Origin: an uncultured Bacteroides sp.
GTDB taxonomy: Bacteria > Bacteroidota > Bacteroidia > Bacteroidales > Bacteroidaceae
Length of the DNA: 64,000 nucleotides
Assembly: GCF_963678425.1 (NCBI RefSeq)
Contig: NZ_OY782854.1
Location: 558,001-622,000, forward strand
Reading direction: 5' to 3'
The position numbers and the translations under genes are program-made. The notes below the pieces were generated by a model that was given only the letters and a program-made list of their open reading frames with translations, searched no databases and was not told the DNA's origin. Shown piece after piece: positions 8,473-16,667 of this stretch; the first letter of the stretch is position 1, and each line of letters begins with the position of its first letter.

Positions 8473-9678
8473 TTAATTATTCTTGGGGGTATGTTCTTTT
8501 CTGTATTCCAGTGGGGAACATCCCTCTATTGTTTTAAACTGCCGCGACAGGTTTTTCATATCTGTAATTCCCAGCTGGGCTGCAATTTCAGTAACTGGCG
8601 CCTTACTCTCTATCAATAGTTGTGCAAAACTATCCATCTTTTTCTTCATGATGTACTGGTAAACAGACATTTTAGTGAATTGCTTGAACCTTATTTCCAG
8701 CAAACGTCTTGAAAGTGCAACCTTTTTAACAACATCCTCAACATTTATCTTTTCCAAAGTACATTCGTCAATGAATTTTAAGGCCTTTGCTATTTCCTTA
8801 TCCTGAATAGGGTAGATGTTGGTAGACTGGCGCTGAACTATATAAGAAGTGCTGATGTAAATATCATGGTAGGAACCAAAGCTTTTCGATTTAACCATTG
8901 AATCAATGAGCTCTGCAGAATCATACCCTCCTTTTTCAACATCAAGTAGCACACTTGATAGGGAAGGGTCGGAGAGATTGCAGGTCATCTCGTCATTGTC
9001 AACTCCCATTACAGCAATGTCTTCGGGAATTCTTATATTATTCAGTTTACAGATTTCGGTAATCTTTTGTCCTTGTGTGTCATCACATGTCATCAAAGCA
9101 ATGGGCTTAGGTAAGGACTTTAACCATTTTGAAAGAGGATGCTGTTTGTAGAACCATAACTCTTCAAGTTTCTGATTATGAAATGCATAAAAGTTATCTT
9201 TAAAACCGAACTTCGATACTTCTTCTTTAAAACCTTCGCATCGTTCCTGTGACCAGCAAGCATTCTTGTAACCGAAAAATGCAAAGTTCTTGAATCCTCT
9301 TTGAAGAAAGAAATCGGCAACCATCTTGCCGGTTAGTTTATAATTACTGGTAATGTTTGGTATTGTAGAAAATCTCGACTTGTAGTCCTGAGCCAGCGCC
9401 ACAATACCATTTTCCTTAAATAAATCCACATTATCCACATTGTCAAACTGGGCTATAATGGCATCGGCTTTCCATCTTTTTGCCCAATTCAGAATTCCTT
9501 CAATTCCGTATTGTTGCTTAAATGCCGGTGGCATGCGGCACAGTACCCAAGGCTCGTGTTTTTTGGAGTAAGCCATTATCCCCTTTAATAGGTTATGTGC
9601 GTAAGATTCTGTAAAGTCTGTAAGTAAAATGAGTCGGATCATTTTGCCGGTATGTTTAGAACTTGGTTTAAAAATCAA
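8473..9678 (-). CDS. XylR-like AraC-family transcriptional regulator
   Basis: A 401-residue cytoplasmic DNA-binding regulator with the XylR layout: an N-terminal LacI/periplasmic-binding-protein-like sensor domain (MIRLILLTDFTESYAHNLLKGIMAY, then TCDDTQGQKI, and IAVMGVDNDEMTCNLSDPSLSSV at about 220-245) and a C-terminal AraC-type double helix-turn-helix (residues about 300-400, with VTEIAAQLGITDMKNLSRQF). The start could be residue 1 or Met13 (MIRLILL), which begins the conserved fold. It has no adjacent sugar operon; its left neighbour is the membrane-protein array and its right neighbour, divergently transcribed, is the Pls-like synthetase. Its ligand is unknown. Two fragments of its 3' end lie in the array. 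Confidence 0.9.
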   Translation of the reverse strand: MIFKPSSKHTGKMIRLILLTDFTESYAHNLLKGIMAYSKKHEPWVLCRMPPAFKQQYGIEGILNWAKRWKADAIIAQFDNVDNVDLFKENGIVALAQDYKSRFSTIPNITSNYKLTGKMVADFFLQRGFKNFAFFGYKNACWSQERCEGFKEEVSKFGFKDNFYAFHNQKLEELWFYKQHPLSKWLKSLPKPIALMTCDDTQGQKITEICKLNNIRIPEDIAVMGVDNDEMTCNLSDPSLSSVLLDVEKGGYDSAELIDSMVKSKSFGSYHDIYISTSYIVQRQSTNIYPIQDKEIAKALKFIDECTLEKINVEDVVKKVALSRRLLEIRFKQFTKMSVYQYIMKKKMDSFAQLLIESKAPVTEIAAQLGITDMKNLSRQFKTIEGCSPLEYRKEHTPKNN

Positions 9679-10000
9679 ATTATAAAAATGTAAGAGTGTT
9701 TTTCCTTATAGCAGGTAAAATCTTTATTAAAGCTACTAAAAGCAGGTTTCCACGAAAACAACGGCAATTTACAAAGAATGTACTGCATATACAAATAAGA
9801 ATGTGAAAATATGCTTGTAGATCCTGATGACATCTGTCTGTAGATAAGTGCGCGGGCAACTATGCCATTTTAAATTATTATATAAAAAAACATAATATCT
9901 TTTTGAGTTGTTAAACTATAAGGATCATAAAGTGTCATACTAAACAAATTGTGTCTGGGTAAGTTATTTTTTATCTTATAATTGATTAAAGAATAAAAGA
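9679..10000. other. Divergent intergenic region between regulator and synthetase
   Basis: About 320 bp that must hold the promoters of both genes. It contains half of the REP-like element (9846-9870). I see no clear -33/-7 promoter for the synthetase, only AT-rich sequence before its ATG. Confidence 0.4.
9846..9870 (+). repeat. Half copy of the REP-like palindromic element
   Basis: Holds the left arm GCGCGGGCAA and the following CTATGCCATTT found in the full copies at 14683 and 16508, but not the right arm. It stands in the synthetase promoter region. Confidence 0.7.
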
Positions 10001-13000
10001 ATGTTCTTAGAAAACTTTTTTGAAAATTCATTGCTTCTATATCCTTGTTCAATCGCTGTTGAAGAAGGAGATACCCAATATACTTATGTTGAAGTAGATA
10101 AGATGGCTAATAAGTTAGCCCATTTTCTTAAATCGAAAGACATTGGTCCCGAGGATAAGGTTGTTATTTTATTGCCACGAATGGTTCAGGTACCTATTGT
10201 GATGCTTGCTGTATTAAAATCAGGAGCTGCCTATATACCTCTTGATCCTGAGATTCCGGCAGAAAGAGTGAACTTTATTATGCAGGATGCCGATGCAAAA
10301 CTACTGATTACTTCCAATACAATTCTTGACCGGATTGGTGATCAGCTGAATTCTCAGCCAATATTTAATATTGATAAGCAGCTTTCTGAAACGGATGCAT
10401 ATCCTGATACCAAACCTGAAGTGCTGAATCGATCATCAAGCAATTTGTGCTATATTATCTATACTTCGGGAACTACGGGGCAGCCAAAAGGAGTGTTACT
10501 GGAACACAAAAATGTGGCAAACTATATTTCTGCGGCACGGAAGATTTATCCTATAGACGATACTGACCGCGTATTGCAAGGTTTCTCAGTTTCCTTTGAT
10601 GCATCGGTGGAAGAAATATGGGTTACATTCTCGGCAGGTGCCACCCTGGTAATAGGCACATTTGAGATTATGCGCTCGGGCGATAGGTTTGCTTCGATAC
10701 TCAATAGTCTTAACATTACGTTTCTTTCGTGTGCCCCTACGCTGCTTTCAATGGTAAAGGAAGATATACCTGAATTGAAAGTCTTGATATTCGGCGGTGA
10801 AGTCTGTTCAAAAGATATTGCTACCCGATGGTGCAAGCCTGGGCGGGTTGTATTTAATACCTATGGACCAACAGAAGCTACCGTTATTGCAACATATTCG
10901 GTATTGAAACCATTTGAAGAGGTAACAATAGGCAAACCATTGCAGGGATATGATGTGCTATTGGTCAACGAACAACTAGAACCTATAGCAGACGGTGAAG
11001 AAGGAGAGATTCTGATTGGTGGTGAAAGTGTGGCTCGTGGATATTTGAACAGAGAAGAGTTATCTGCCAGGAAATTTGTTGTTACCGACAAGTTCAAGGG
11101 AGTTAAAGAAAGATATTACCGCACAGGAGACCTGGCAAAGTATTCCCCCAATGGAGAGATTATTTTTCTGGGAAGAGAAGATGCGCAGGTAAAAGTCCGT
11201 GGTTTCAGAGTTGAACTGGCCGAAATTGAGAGCCTGCTTACAAAATGTGAAGGAGTTCAGGCATCAGCAGTGGCACTTGATTCTAAAACACAGCAACTGG
11301 CTGCGTATGTTGTATTGCGCAAAGGGGAAGAAATTAACCGGGATGGTATAGCAAAATTATTGCGCCAGACTCTTCCCTATTATATGGTTCCTTCAACATT
11401 GGATATTATTGAAACATTGCCTGTTACATCAAGTCAAAAGATAGACCGGAACAGGTTACCCGCTCCTCAATTGCCACTGACGTTTTCTTCTGATAAGACT
11501 ATTATTCCACCTTCAACACCGCTTGAATCAGAGATGGTGAAGATAATAGCCCGGAATATTCAAAGAGATGATATTTCGATGAGTGATAATTTCTTTGATG
11601 ATTTGGGAGGACATTCATTGCTTGCGGCTATTGTTGTTTCAGAAATGCGTGAGTTGAAGATGTTTGAGAATATGTCTGTGGTCGATGTTTATAAATATCC
11701 CATACTATCTGATCTGGCACGTGAGCTTGAAAAGAAAGTGTCAAAAGAAGACACTGGCTCTCCAAAGGAACGTGATATCTATACACCCACAAAATTGGCC
11801 TATTATACATGTACCTTTTTTCAGGGAATATCCCTTCTGTTCCTTATCCTGCTTTTCGGACTGGAATGGCTGGGCCCATTTATTGTTTATTCCTATTATT
11901 ATCAGGCAGAAAGTGGGGTGGTTTATTCTTTGTTTATGAGCTTAGCAATGTATTTTGCAATACTACCGGTACTTTCAGCGTTTGCAATAGGCTTTAAATG
12001 GGTGGTTCTTGGAAAGATTAAGGCTGGGAAATACAAGCTGTGGGGGAGTTATTATTTCAGATTCTGGATTGTTGATAAAGTGATAGCTATCTGCCCGACA
12101 ACTTATTTTACTGGAACTTATGTGATAAATGTATTTTATCGGTTATTGGGTGCTAAGATTGGTAAGAACACTTATATAAATACATCAGCCGTATCCATTT
12201 TTGATTTGCTGAGTGTGGGCGATAATGTAAGTATATGTACAGATTCTCATTTACGGGGTTATTCTATTGCTCATGGATATCTGAATATAGGAACCATTGA
12301 AATAGAGGACGATGCTTTTATCGGTACAAGGTGTTGCATTGCTCATAACACGAAGATGGGTAAAAACAGTTCTCTTGAAGATCTTTCACTTATCCCCGAA
12401 GGTTGTACAATTCCTGATAACGAGCACTGGGCCGGATCACCCGCCTCAAAGAACGGGATAAATCAACATCAGGAGTCCATTAAACTTTGGTCACGGAAGT
12501 TCACATTCCTCTCATTGATAGGCGTTTTTATCATTCCGCTTTTAACAATGGTAGCATATTTCCCGGGAATGATGCTGATCACGCATCTTGATTATTTGTC
12601 TGAGAAATATCATTTCCTTTGGATAACCATTCTTGTGGGCCTTTCTTTTGTAGCGCTACTAACATTGATTATAACCATACTTAAATGGGTATTGCTGGGA
12701 AATATGAAAGACGGCAAACATCCTGTCAATAGTTTCTTTTATTATAAAAAATGGTTTTTCGATCAGCTAATGAAGCTGAGTCTTCAGGTAATAGGTACTC
12801 TTTACACTACACTTTATCTGCAAATCTGGTTTAAAATGCTGGGAGTGAAGATGGGTAAGCGGGTAGAAATATCTACTGTAGAATTTATTTCGCCAGACCT
12901 CTTAGTTACAGGTGATGAATGCTTCCTTGCCGATTCAGTATCTATTGGTGCATCGCATGTAAGAAACGGATATATTGATATAGCCAAAACTTATATCGGG

Positions 13001-13885
13001 AATCGTACGTTCGTGGGAAATAGTGCAGTGATTAGTCCCAATACTCATTTGGGAAACGATGTGTTGGTTGGCGTTCTTTCCAATATGAGTGAAAAAGACT
13101 TACCGGCAAAAGATGGTACCTCATGGTTCGGCTCTCCGGCAGTATTTTTGCCCAGACGAGACATAAACCATGATTTCCCGGCCGAACGTACCTATAAACC
13201 TACCAAAAAACTATTTATCCAACGCTACACGATTGAGTTTTTCCGTGTAATTTTGCCGGCAACACTTTTCATTCTTTTTGCAGCGTTAATTACAAATGCT
13301 ATTTCCTATATGCAGGTAGAAAAAGATCTGGATCAATTGTTCCTTATTTTCCCCGTCCTCTATCTTGGTGCAGGGATTCTGGCAACTATTTTAACGGCTT
13401 TGTTTAAATGGATTATTATTGGTAAATATATACCCGCCAAGAAGCCACTCTGGAGTAATTATGTTTGGAGAAGCGAACTTGTAACAGGTGTTTATGAAAA
13501 CTTTTTAGTGCTTTTCTTCCTGAATGTGCTTACCGGAACTCCCTTTATAAAATATCCGTTGCGTTTGCTGGGATGTAAACTGGGAAAAAGAGTTTGTCTC
13601 TTTACCACTCAGATTACCGAGTTCGATTTAATAAAGATAGACGATGATTCAGTGTGCAATGACAATTGCACACTGCAAACCCATCTCTTTGAAGATCGTG
13701 TAATGAAAATGTCGTATATAAATATAGGTAAAGAGTGTAGTGTGGGAGGTATGGCAGTAGTACTTTATGATTCAAAGATGGAAAACCGTTCCACTCTGGA
13801 ACCATTGTCCGTACTGATGAAAAATGAAACACTGCCGGCAAACAACTGTTTTGTGGGAGCTCCGGCAATGAAAACTCAAGGTTAG
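10001..13885 (+). CDS. Pls/PosA-like non-ribosomal peptide synthetase (A-T-three membrane/LbH repeats)
   Basis: A 1294-residue membrane-bound single-module synthetase. Residues 1-490 are an adenylation domain: YTSGTTGQPKG (154-164), NTYGPTE (286-292), YRTGDL, GREDAQVKVRGFRVELAEIE and a C-terminal SQKIDR with the catalytic Lys480. Residues 510-570 are a thiolation domain with LGGHSL and phosphopantetheine Ser539. There is no condensation or thioesterase domain. The rest holds three repeats, each a pair of membrane helices followed by a hexapeptide left-handed beta-helix (LbH) starting GAKIGK, GVKMGK or GCKLGK. This is the layout of epsilon-poly-lysine synthetase. The eye-aligned specificity residues are D200 A201 E204 S243 I263 G265 T287 V295 I296 K480. 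A homopolymer of a basic amino acid is the likely product (inference). Confidence 0.88.
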   Translation: MFLENFFENSLLLYPCSIAVEEGDTQYTYVEVDKMANKLAHFLKSKDIGPEDKVVILLPRMVQVPIVMLAVLKSGAAYIPLDPEIPAERVNFIMQDADAKLLITSNTILDRIGDQLNSQPIFNIDKQLSETDAYPDTKPEVLNRSSSNLCYIIYTSGTTGQPKGVLLEHKNVANYISAARKIYPIDDTDRVLQGFSVSFDASVEEIWVTFSAGATLVIGTFEIMRSGDRFASILNSLNITFLSCAPTLLSMVKEDIPELKVLIFGGEVCSKDIATRWCKPGRVVFNTYGPTEATVIATYSVLKPFEEVTIGKPLQGYDVLLVNEQLEPIADGEEGEILIGGESVARGYLNREELSARKFVVTDKFKGVKERYYRTGDLAKYSPNGEIIFLGREDAQVKVRGFRVELAEIESLLTKCEGVQASAVALDSKTQQLAAYVVLRKGEEINRDGIAKLLRQTLPYYMVPSTLDIIETLPVTSSQKIDRNRLPAPQLPLTFSSDKTIIPPSTPLESEMVKIIARNIQRDDISMSDNFFDDLGGHSLLAAIVVSEMRELKMFENMSVVDVYKYPILSDLARELEKKVSKEDTGSPKERDIYTPTKLAYYTCTFFQGISLLFLILLFGLEWLGPFIVYSYYYQAESGVVYSLFMSLAMYFAILPVLSAFAIGFKWVVLGKIKAGKYKLWGSYYFRFWIVDKVIAICPTTYFTGTYVINVFYRLLGAKIGKNTYINTSAVSIFDLLSVGDNVSICTDSHLRGYSIAHGYLNIGTIEIEDDAFIGTRCCIAHNTKMGKNSSLEDLSLIPEGCTIPDNEHWAGSPASKNGINQHQESIKLWSRKFTFLSLIGVFIIPLLTMVAYFPGMMLITHLDYLSEKYHFLWITILVGLSFVALLTLIITILKWVLLGNMKDGKHPVNSFFYYKKWFFDQLMKLSLQVIGTLYTTLYLQIWFKMLGVKMGKRVEISTVEFISPDLLVTGDECFLADSVSIGASHVRNGYIDIAKTYIGNRTFVGNSAVISPNTHLGNDVLVGVLSNMSEKDLPAKDGTSWFGSPAVFLPRRDINHDFPAERTYKPTKKLFIQRYTIEFFRVILPATLFILFAALITNAISYMQVEKDLDQLFLIFPVLYLGAGILATILTALFKWIIIGKYIPAKKPLWSNYVWRSELVTGVYENFLVLFFLNVLTGTPFIKYPLRLLGCKLGKRVCLFTTQITEFDLIKIDDDSVCNDNCTLQTHLFEDRVMKMSYINIGKECSVGGMAVVLYDSKMENRSTLEPLSVLMKNETLPANNCFVGAPAMKTQG

Positions 13886-13948
13886 TGCCGGAGGCAGGAT
13901 ACGAAAGAACAAATTAGATACATGGTACACAAATTTGAAAAATAGAAT

Positions 13949-14668
13949 ATGAAGAATCTTTTAAAAGTAGTTTTGCTATTCCTGCTGTTGATAGTTACTA
14001 CAACAAGTACATTTGCAGGAGATCTGTTAAAAAAAGGAGCAGATGAGAAAACAAAAATCAGTTATAGTGTTGAACGAGCCAACGATAAGCTGAAAGTTAC
14101 ATTGGAATTTGGTGATAAAATGCAACTTGCAAGAGTTGTAAGGAGCGGTTTTTCTCTATTTATTGATGAAAAAGGAAAGAATAAGCAAGACAAAGGGCTT
14201 ATTGTAGAAGGTGTTGTTCTTCAAAAGACGGAAGAACCAGACGATCTGCGTGCAGGATTCTTTAGAGACGGAACCTGGAAAGATGGCTCAAAGGAAACTT
14301 TAGTTGATCTGTTTCTGGCAACTCCACCATTCTCCGCAGTTTATCAATCAGATTCTCTTAAATCAACCTGTACGGTGAAAATCCCTATAGAATATGTCAG
14401 TACCAAAGATATTAAAGACATAAAGAATCTATCCATTGGCTTTATATCTACTCATAAAAGACCGGCCTGGGATAAAGGGCAAAGTGAAGATAATGGTTCA
14501 GGCGCAGGATTTGGCAGAGGAGGCAGACATGGCGAAGGCGGCGGTATGAGAAGCGGCAATATGGGTGGCGGTATGAGAGGTAACAGAGGTGGCGATATGA
14601 AAGGCAATGGTGCTAATTCAATGAATAGAGGACCTATTGAATTATGGATTGAGATTGAAAATAAATAA
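13949..14668 (+). CDS. Secreted protein with Gly/Met/Arg-rich tail, downstream of the synthetase
   Basis: I do not recognise a family. The 239-residue protein has a signal peptide (MKNLLKVVLLFLLLIVTTT, cleavage near TFAG), a beta-rich body of about 150 residues, and a low-complexity stretch from about residue 180 (GRGGRHGEGGGMRSGNMGG, continuing with GMRGNRGG) before a short beta-like end LWIEIENK. It begins 63 bp after the synthetase on the same strand with no terminator between, so the two are probably co-transcribed. A structural or protective role for the synthetase product in the periplasm is possible but unproven. A REP-like palindrome follows 15 bp after the stop. Confidence 0.7.
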   Translation: MKNLLKVVLLFLLLIVTTTSTFAGDLLKKGADEKTKISYSVERANDKLKVTLEFGDKMQLARVVRSGFSLFIDEKGKNKQDKGLIVEGVVLQKTEEPDDLRAGFFRDGTWKDGSKETLVDLFLATPPFSAVYQSDSLKSTCTVKIPIEYVSTKDIKDIKNLSIGFISTHKRPAWDKGQSEDNGSGAGFGRGGRHGEGGGMRSGNMGGGMRGNRGGDMKGNGANSMNRGPIELWIEIENK

Positions 14669-14682
14669 TTTTGTTACAGTTT

Positions 14683-14772
14683 AAGTGCGCGGGCAACTAT
14701 GCCATTTTTTTGTTTTCTAAGGGGGTGAGATAAAATTGCCCGCGCCTAATAACCAGTGTGTTATCTTTAAAA
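14683..14772 (+). repeat. REP-like palindromic element, full copy
   Basis: Arms GCGCGGGCAA (14687-14696) and TTGCCCGCGC (14736-14745) are perfect inverted repeats around a 39-nt spacer containing a T-run and AAGGGGGTGAGA; a conserved flank CTAATAACCAGTGTGTTATC follows. The copy at 16508 is almost identical over 90 bp. The high GC of the arms stands out from the AT-rich surroundings. Confidence 0.85.
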
Positions 14773-14799
14773 GTATGACGTAAACATACTTATATCCTG

Positions 14800-15504
14800 C
14801 TATTTCTGATTTGTACTAGATTTTAAAGGCTCGTCATAACTTAAATTACATACCTTGATTTGTGTACCAATTAAATCTCCATTTTTTAGTATTGCATACC
14901 CTATATATTGTTGAGATACAGTGCTTGAATTGCTTTTTGTAGTAATAGTGGTAAATACTGTTCCATTTTCGGGAGTAGCAGGATATCTTATTTTATCAAC
15001 TATAAATCCACATTCAGCAATATCTTCTGCATCAATAACTATCATTGAAGGCATCCAGTCGAATTCGTATTTATGATCTCCTGTTTCTAAGTATCTTTTA
15101 GCTATTTGGCAAGCTCCAAGATCTTTTAAACAGACCACATAGTCCAGCGTTTTGAATGATAATACATTTCCATAAATACGATTTTTATATATATCTTCTA
15201 CATATGCTTTAGAATAATAAGTTGTATTTTTTGTCAGATCGTAGGCTTTTACGTACTGTGAATTATATCCTTTCAGATCAATAGGGTTATCAAATGAAGG
15301 TGTGGTTGATAATATAACCCCTGAATTTCCTTTAAAATCGGGTGATGATATACTGTAATTTATATATGCGAAATTGTGCTCAATGCCAGAAGTACTCTTT
15401 GTCTTTACATAATAAGGACAAGCTTCAGGATCATTCTCATTTGAATTACAACTTATGAAAGTAAGTGCTATTAAAAAAATGATATAATATTTAATCTTTT
15501 TCAT
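14800..15504 (-). CDS. Predicted lipoprotein of unknown function
   Basis: A 234-residue protein with a lipoprotein signal (MKKIKYYIIFLIALTFISCN, lipidated Cys19), so probably anchored in a membrane, as is usual for Bacteroidales surface lipoproteins. The body is rich in Thr, Ser and Tyr with alternating beta patterns, and the strand DLTKNTTYYSKAYVED resembles the closing strand of a fibronectin type III-like module. No catalytic motif is seen. It is 10 bp downstream of the beta-barrel gene at 15515-16087 and likely forms a two-gene operon with it. Confidence 0.7.
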   Translation of the reverse strand: MKKIKYYIIFLIALTFISCNSNENDPEACPYYVKTKSTSGIEHNFAYINYSISSPDFKGNSGVILSTTPSFDNPIDLKGYNSQYVKAYDLTKNTTYYSKAYVEDIYKNRIYGNVLSFKTLDYVVCLKDLGACQIAKRYLETGDHKYEFDWMPSMIVIDAEDIAECGFIVDKIRYPATPENGTVFTTITTKSNSSTVSQQYIGYAILKNGDLIGTQIKVCNLSYDEPLKSSTNQK

Positions 15505-15514
15505 ACTTATATTA

Positions 15515-16087
15515 TTAAAATTTTAATCCTACGGCAATATTGGCTTCAGAATGAGATGTCTTATTTAAATTTGTACTAATGCCTCCTGAAATTACAAACT
15601 TTTTAACGGATAGTAGCAGCCCTACTTCAGACTCAATGCCTTTATATGAATAATCCGTTCGCTTAATGTTTTGGTTCTCTACTGTTCCCCATTCAACCCA
15701 TCTTTTTCCATAGCCTAAACCTCCATATGCCATTAATGAACCATTCATATTAAATATTGTTCCGATTGTAGCAGAATAACGCCCTTTTTTTACTTTTCCA
15801 TTCCAGAAAGCATTACTGTTATCTGATGTTTCGTACGAATAGTCTTCATTAAGATTGAAGTTTGTTTTTAATTTACCATACCATCCCCATTTCTTAACAT
15901 AGCCATACATTAATGTGCATGCATTTTGACTGGAATTAAGAGAGGTACCAATCATAATAACTGATTGTGGAGTATATTCTTGTTTTAATTTTATATGTTG
16001 GCTTTCATCACTTGCACTTAAACCGGCTTGTGCAAATCCACTTACGCTGAAACAAATCATTATAGCTGATATAAATATTTTTTTCAT
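15515..16087 (-). CDS. Small outer-membrane beta-barrel-like protein
   Basis: A 190-residue exported protein with a signal peptide (MKKIFISAIMICFSVSGFAQ). The mature part alternates hydrophobic and polar residues, is rich in Tyr, Trp and Gly (MYGYVKKWGWYGKLK, YGGLGYGKRW) and ends in the terminal Phe (NIAVGLKF) typical of outer-membrane barrels recognised by BamA. Its size would suit an eight-stranded barrel. It precedes a lipoprotein gene by 10 bp, so the pair may act together at the outer membrane. Function unknown. Confidence 0.7.
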   Translation of the reverse strand: MKKIFISAIMICFSVSGFAQAGLSASDESQHIKLKQEYTPQSVIMIGTSLNSSQNACTLMYGYVKKWGWYGKLKTNFNLNEDYSYETSDNSNAFWNGKVKKGRYSATIGTIFNMNGSLMAYGGLGYGKRWVEWGTVENQNIKRTDYSYKGIESEVGLLLSVKKFVISGGISTNLNKTSHSEANIAVGLKF

Positions 16088-16667
16088 CCAATTTTTTGAT
16101 TTATAAAGGAAAATTCATTCCTTAAATATACTGTATTTGTTTTTTATAATAATATATAGTAATTAAAAATATGATCTTGTTCTTTTAGTTACAATAATAG
16201 ATTGTTCTGTTGTAAAGATTGAAAATATAATAATCTGATATTCAAAATATTGTTTATGCTATTGATATTTAATATTTTACTATTGAATAAATAATTTAAG
16301 TATAAACACAATATGCATAATTGAAGTGCAATATTATATATAATATCTTACATACTAAAATATTTTAGTAATAATTTGTATATTAAAATAAAAATATTTT
16401 TCGTGATGGGATGGTTCTTTAACTTTCAGATTTAAAAGTAGTAGCATTAAGTCTGGTTCGGAAGCTTTTGGTATAGGTAATTATTTAAAAAGGATTAGTT
16501 GAAAGTAAAGTGCGCGGGCAACTATGCCATTTTTTTGTTTTCTAAGGGGGTGAGATATAATTGCCCGCGCCTAATAACCAGTGTGTTATCTTCAAAAATA
16601 AAATAGTAAGACAGAGAATAACCTTATATTTTGTCTTTTTTGATATTGAAAATGAGTTAAAAAGTGT
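16088..16667. other. AT-rich intergenic region with REP-like element
   Basis: About 580 bp, very AT-rich in 16100-16400, with no gene that I can support. The only structured part is the REP-like element at 16508-16597. Confidence 0.5.
16508..16597 (+). repeat. REP-like palindromic element, full copy
   Basis: Nearly identical to 14683-14772: arms at 16512-16521 and 16561-16570, the same T-run and AAGGGGGTGAGA in the spacer, and the same CTAATAACCAGTGTGTTATC flank. Same orientation as the other copies. Confidence 0.85.
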
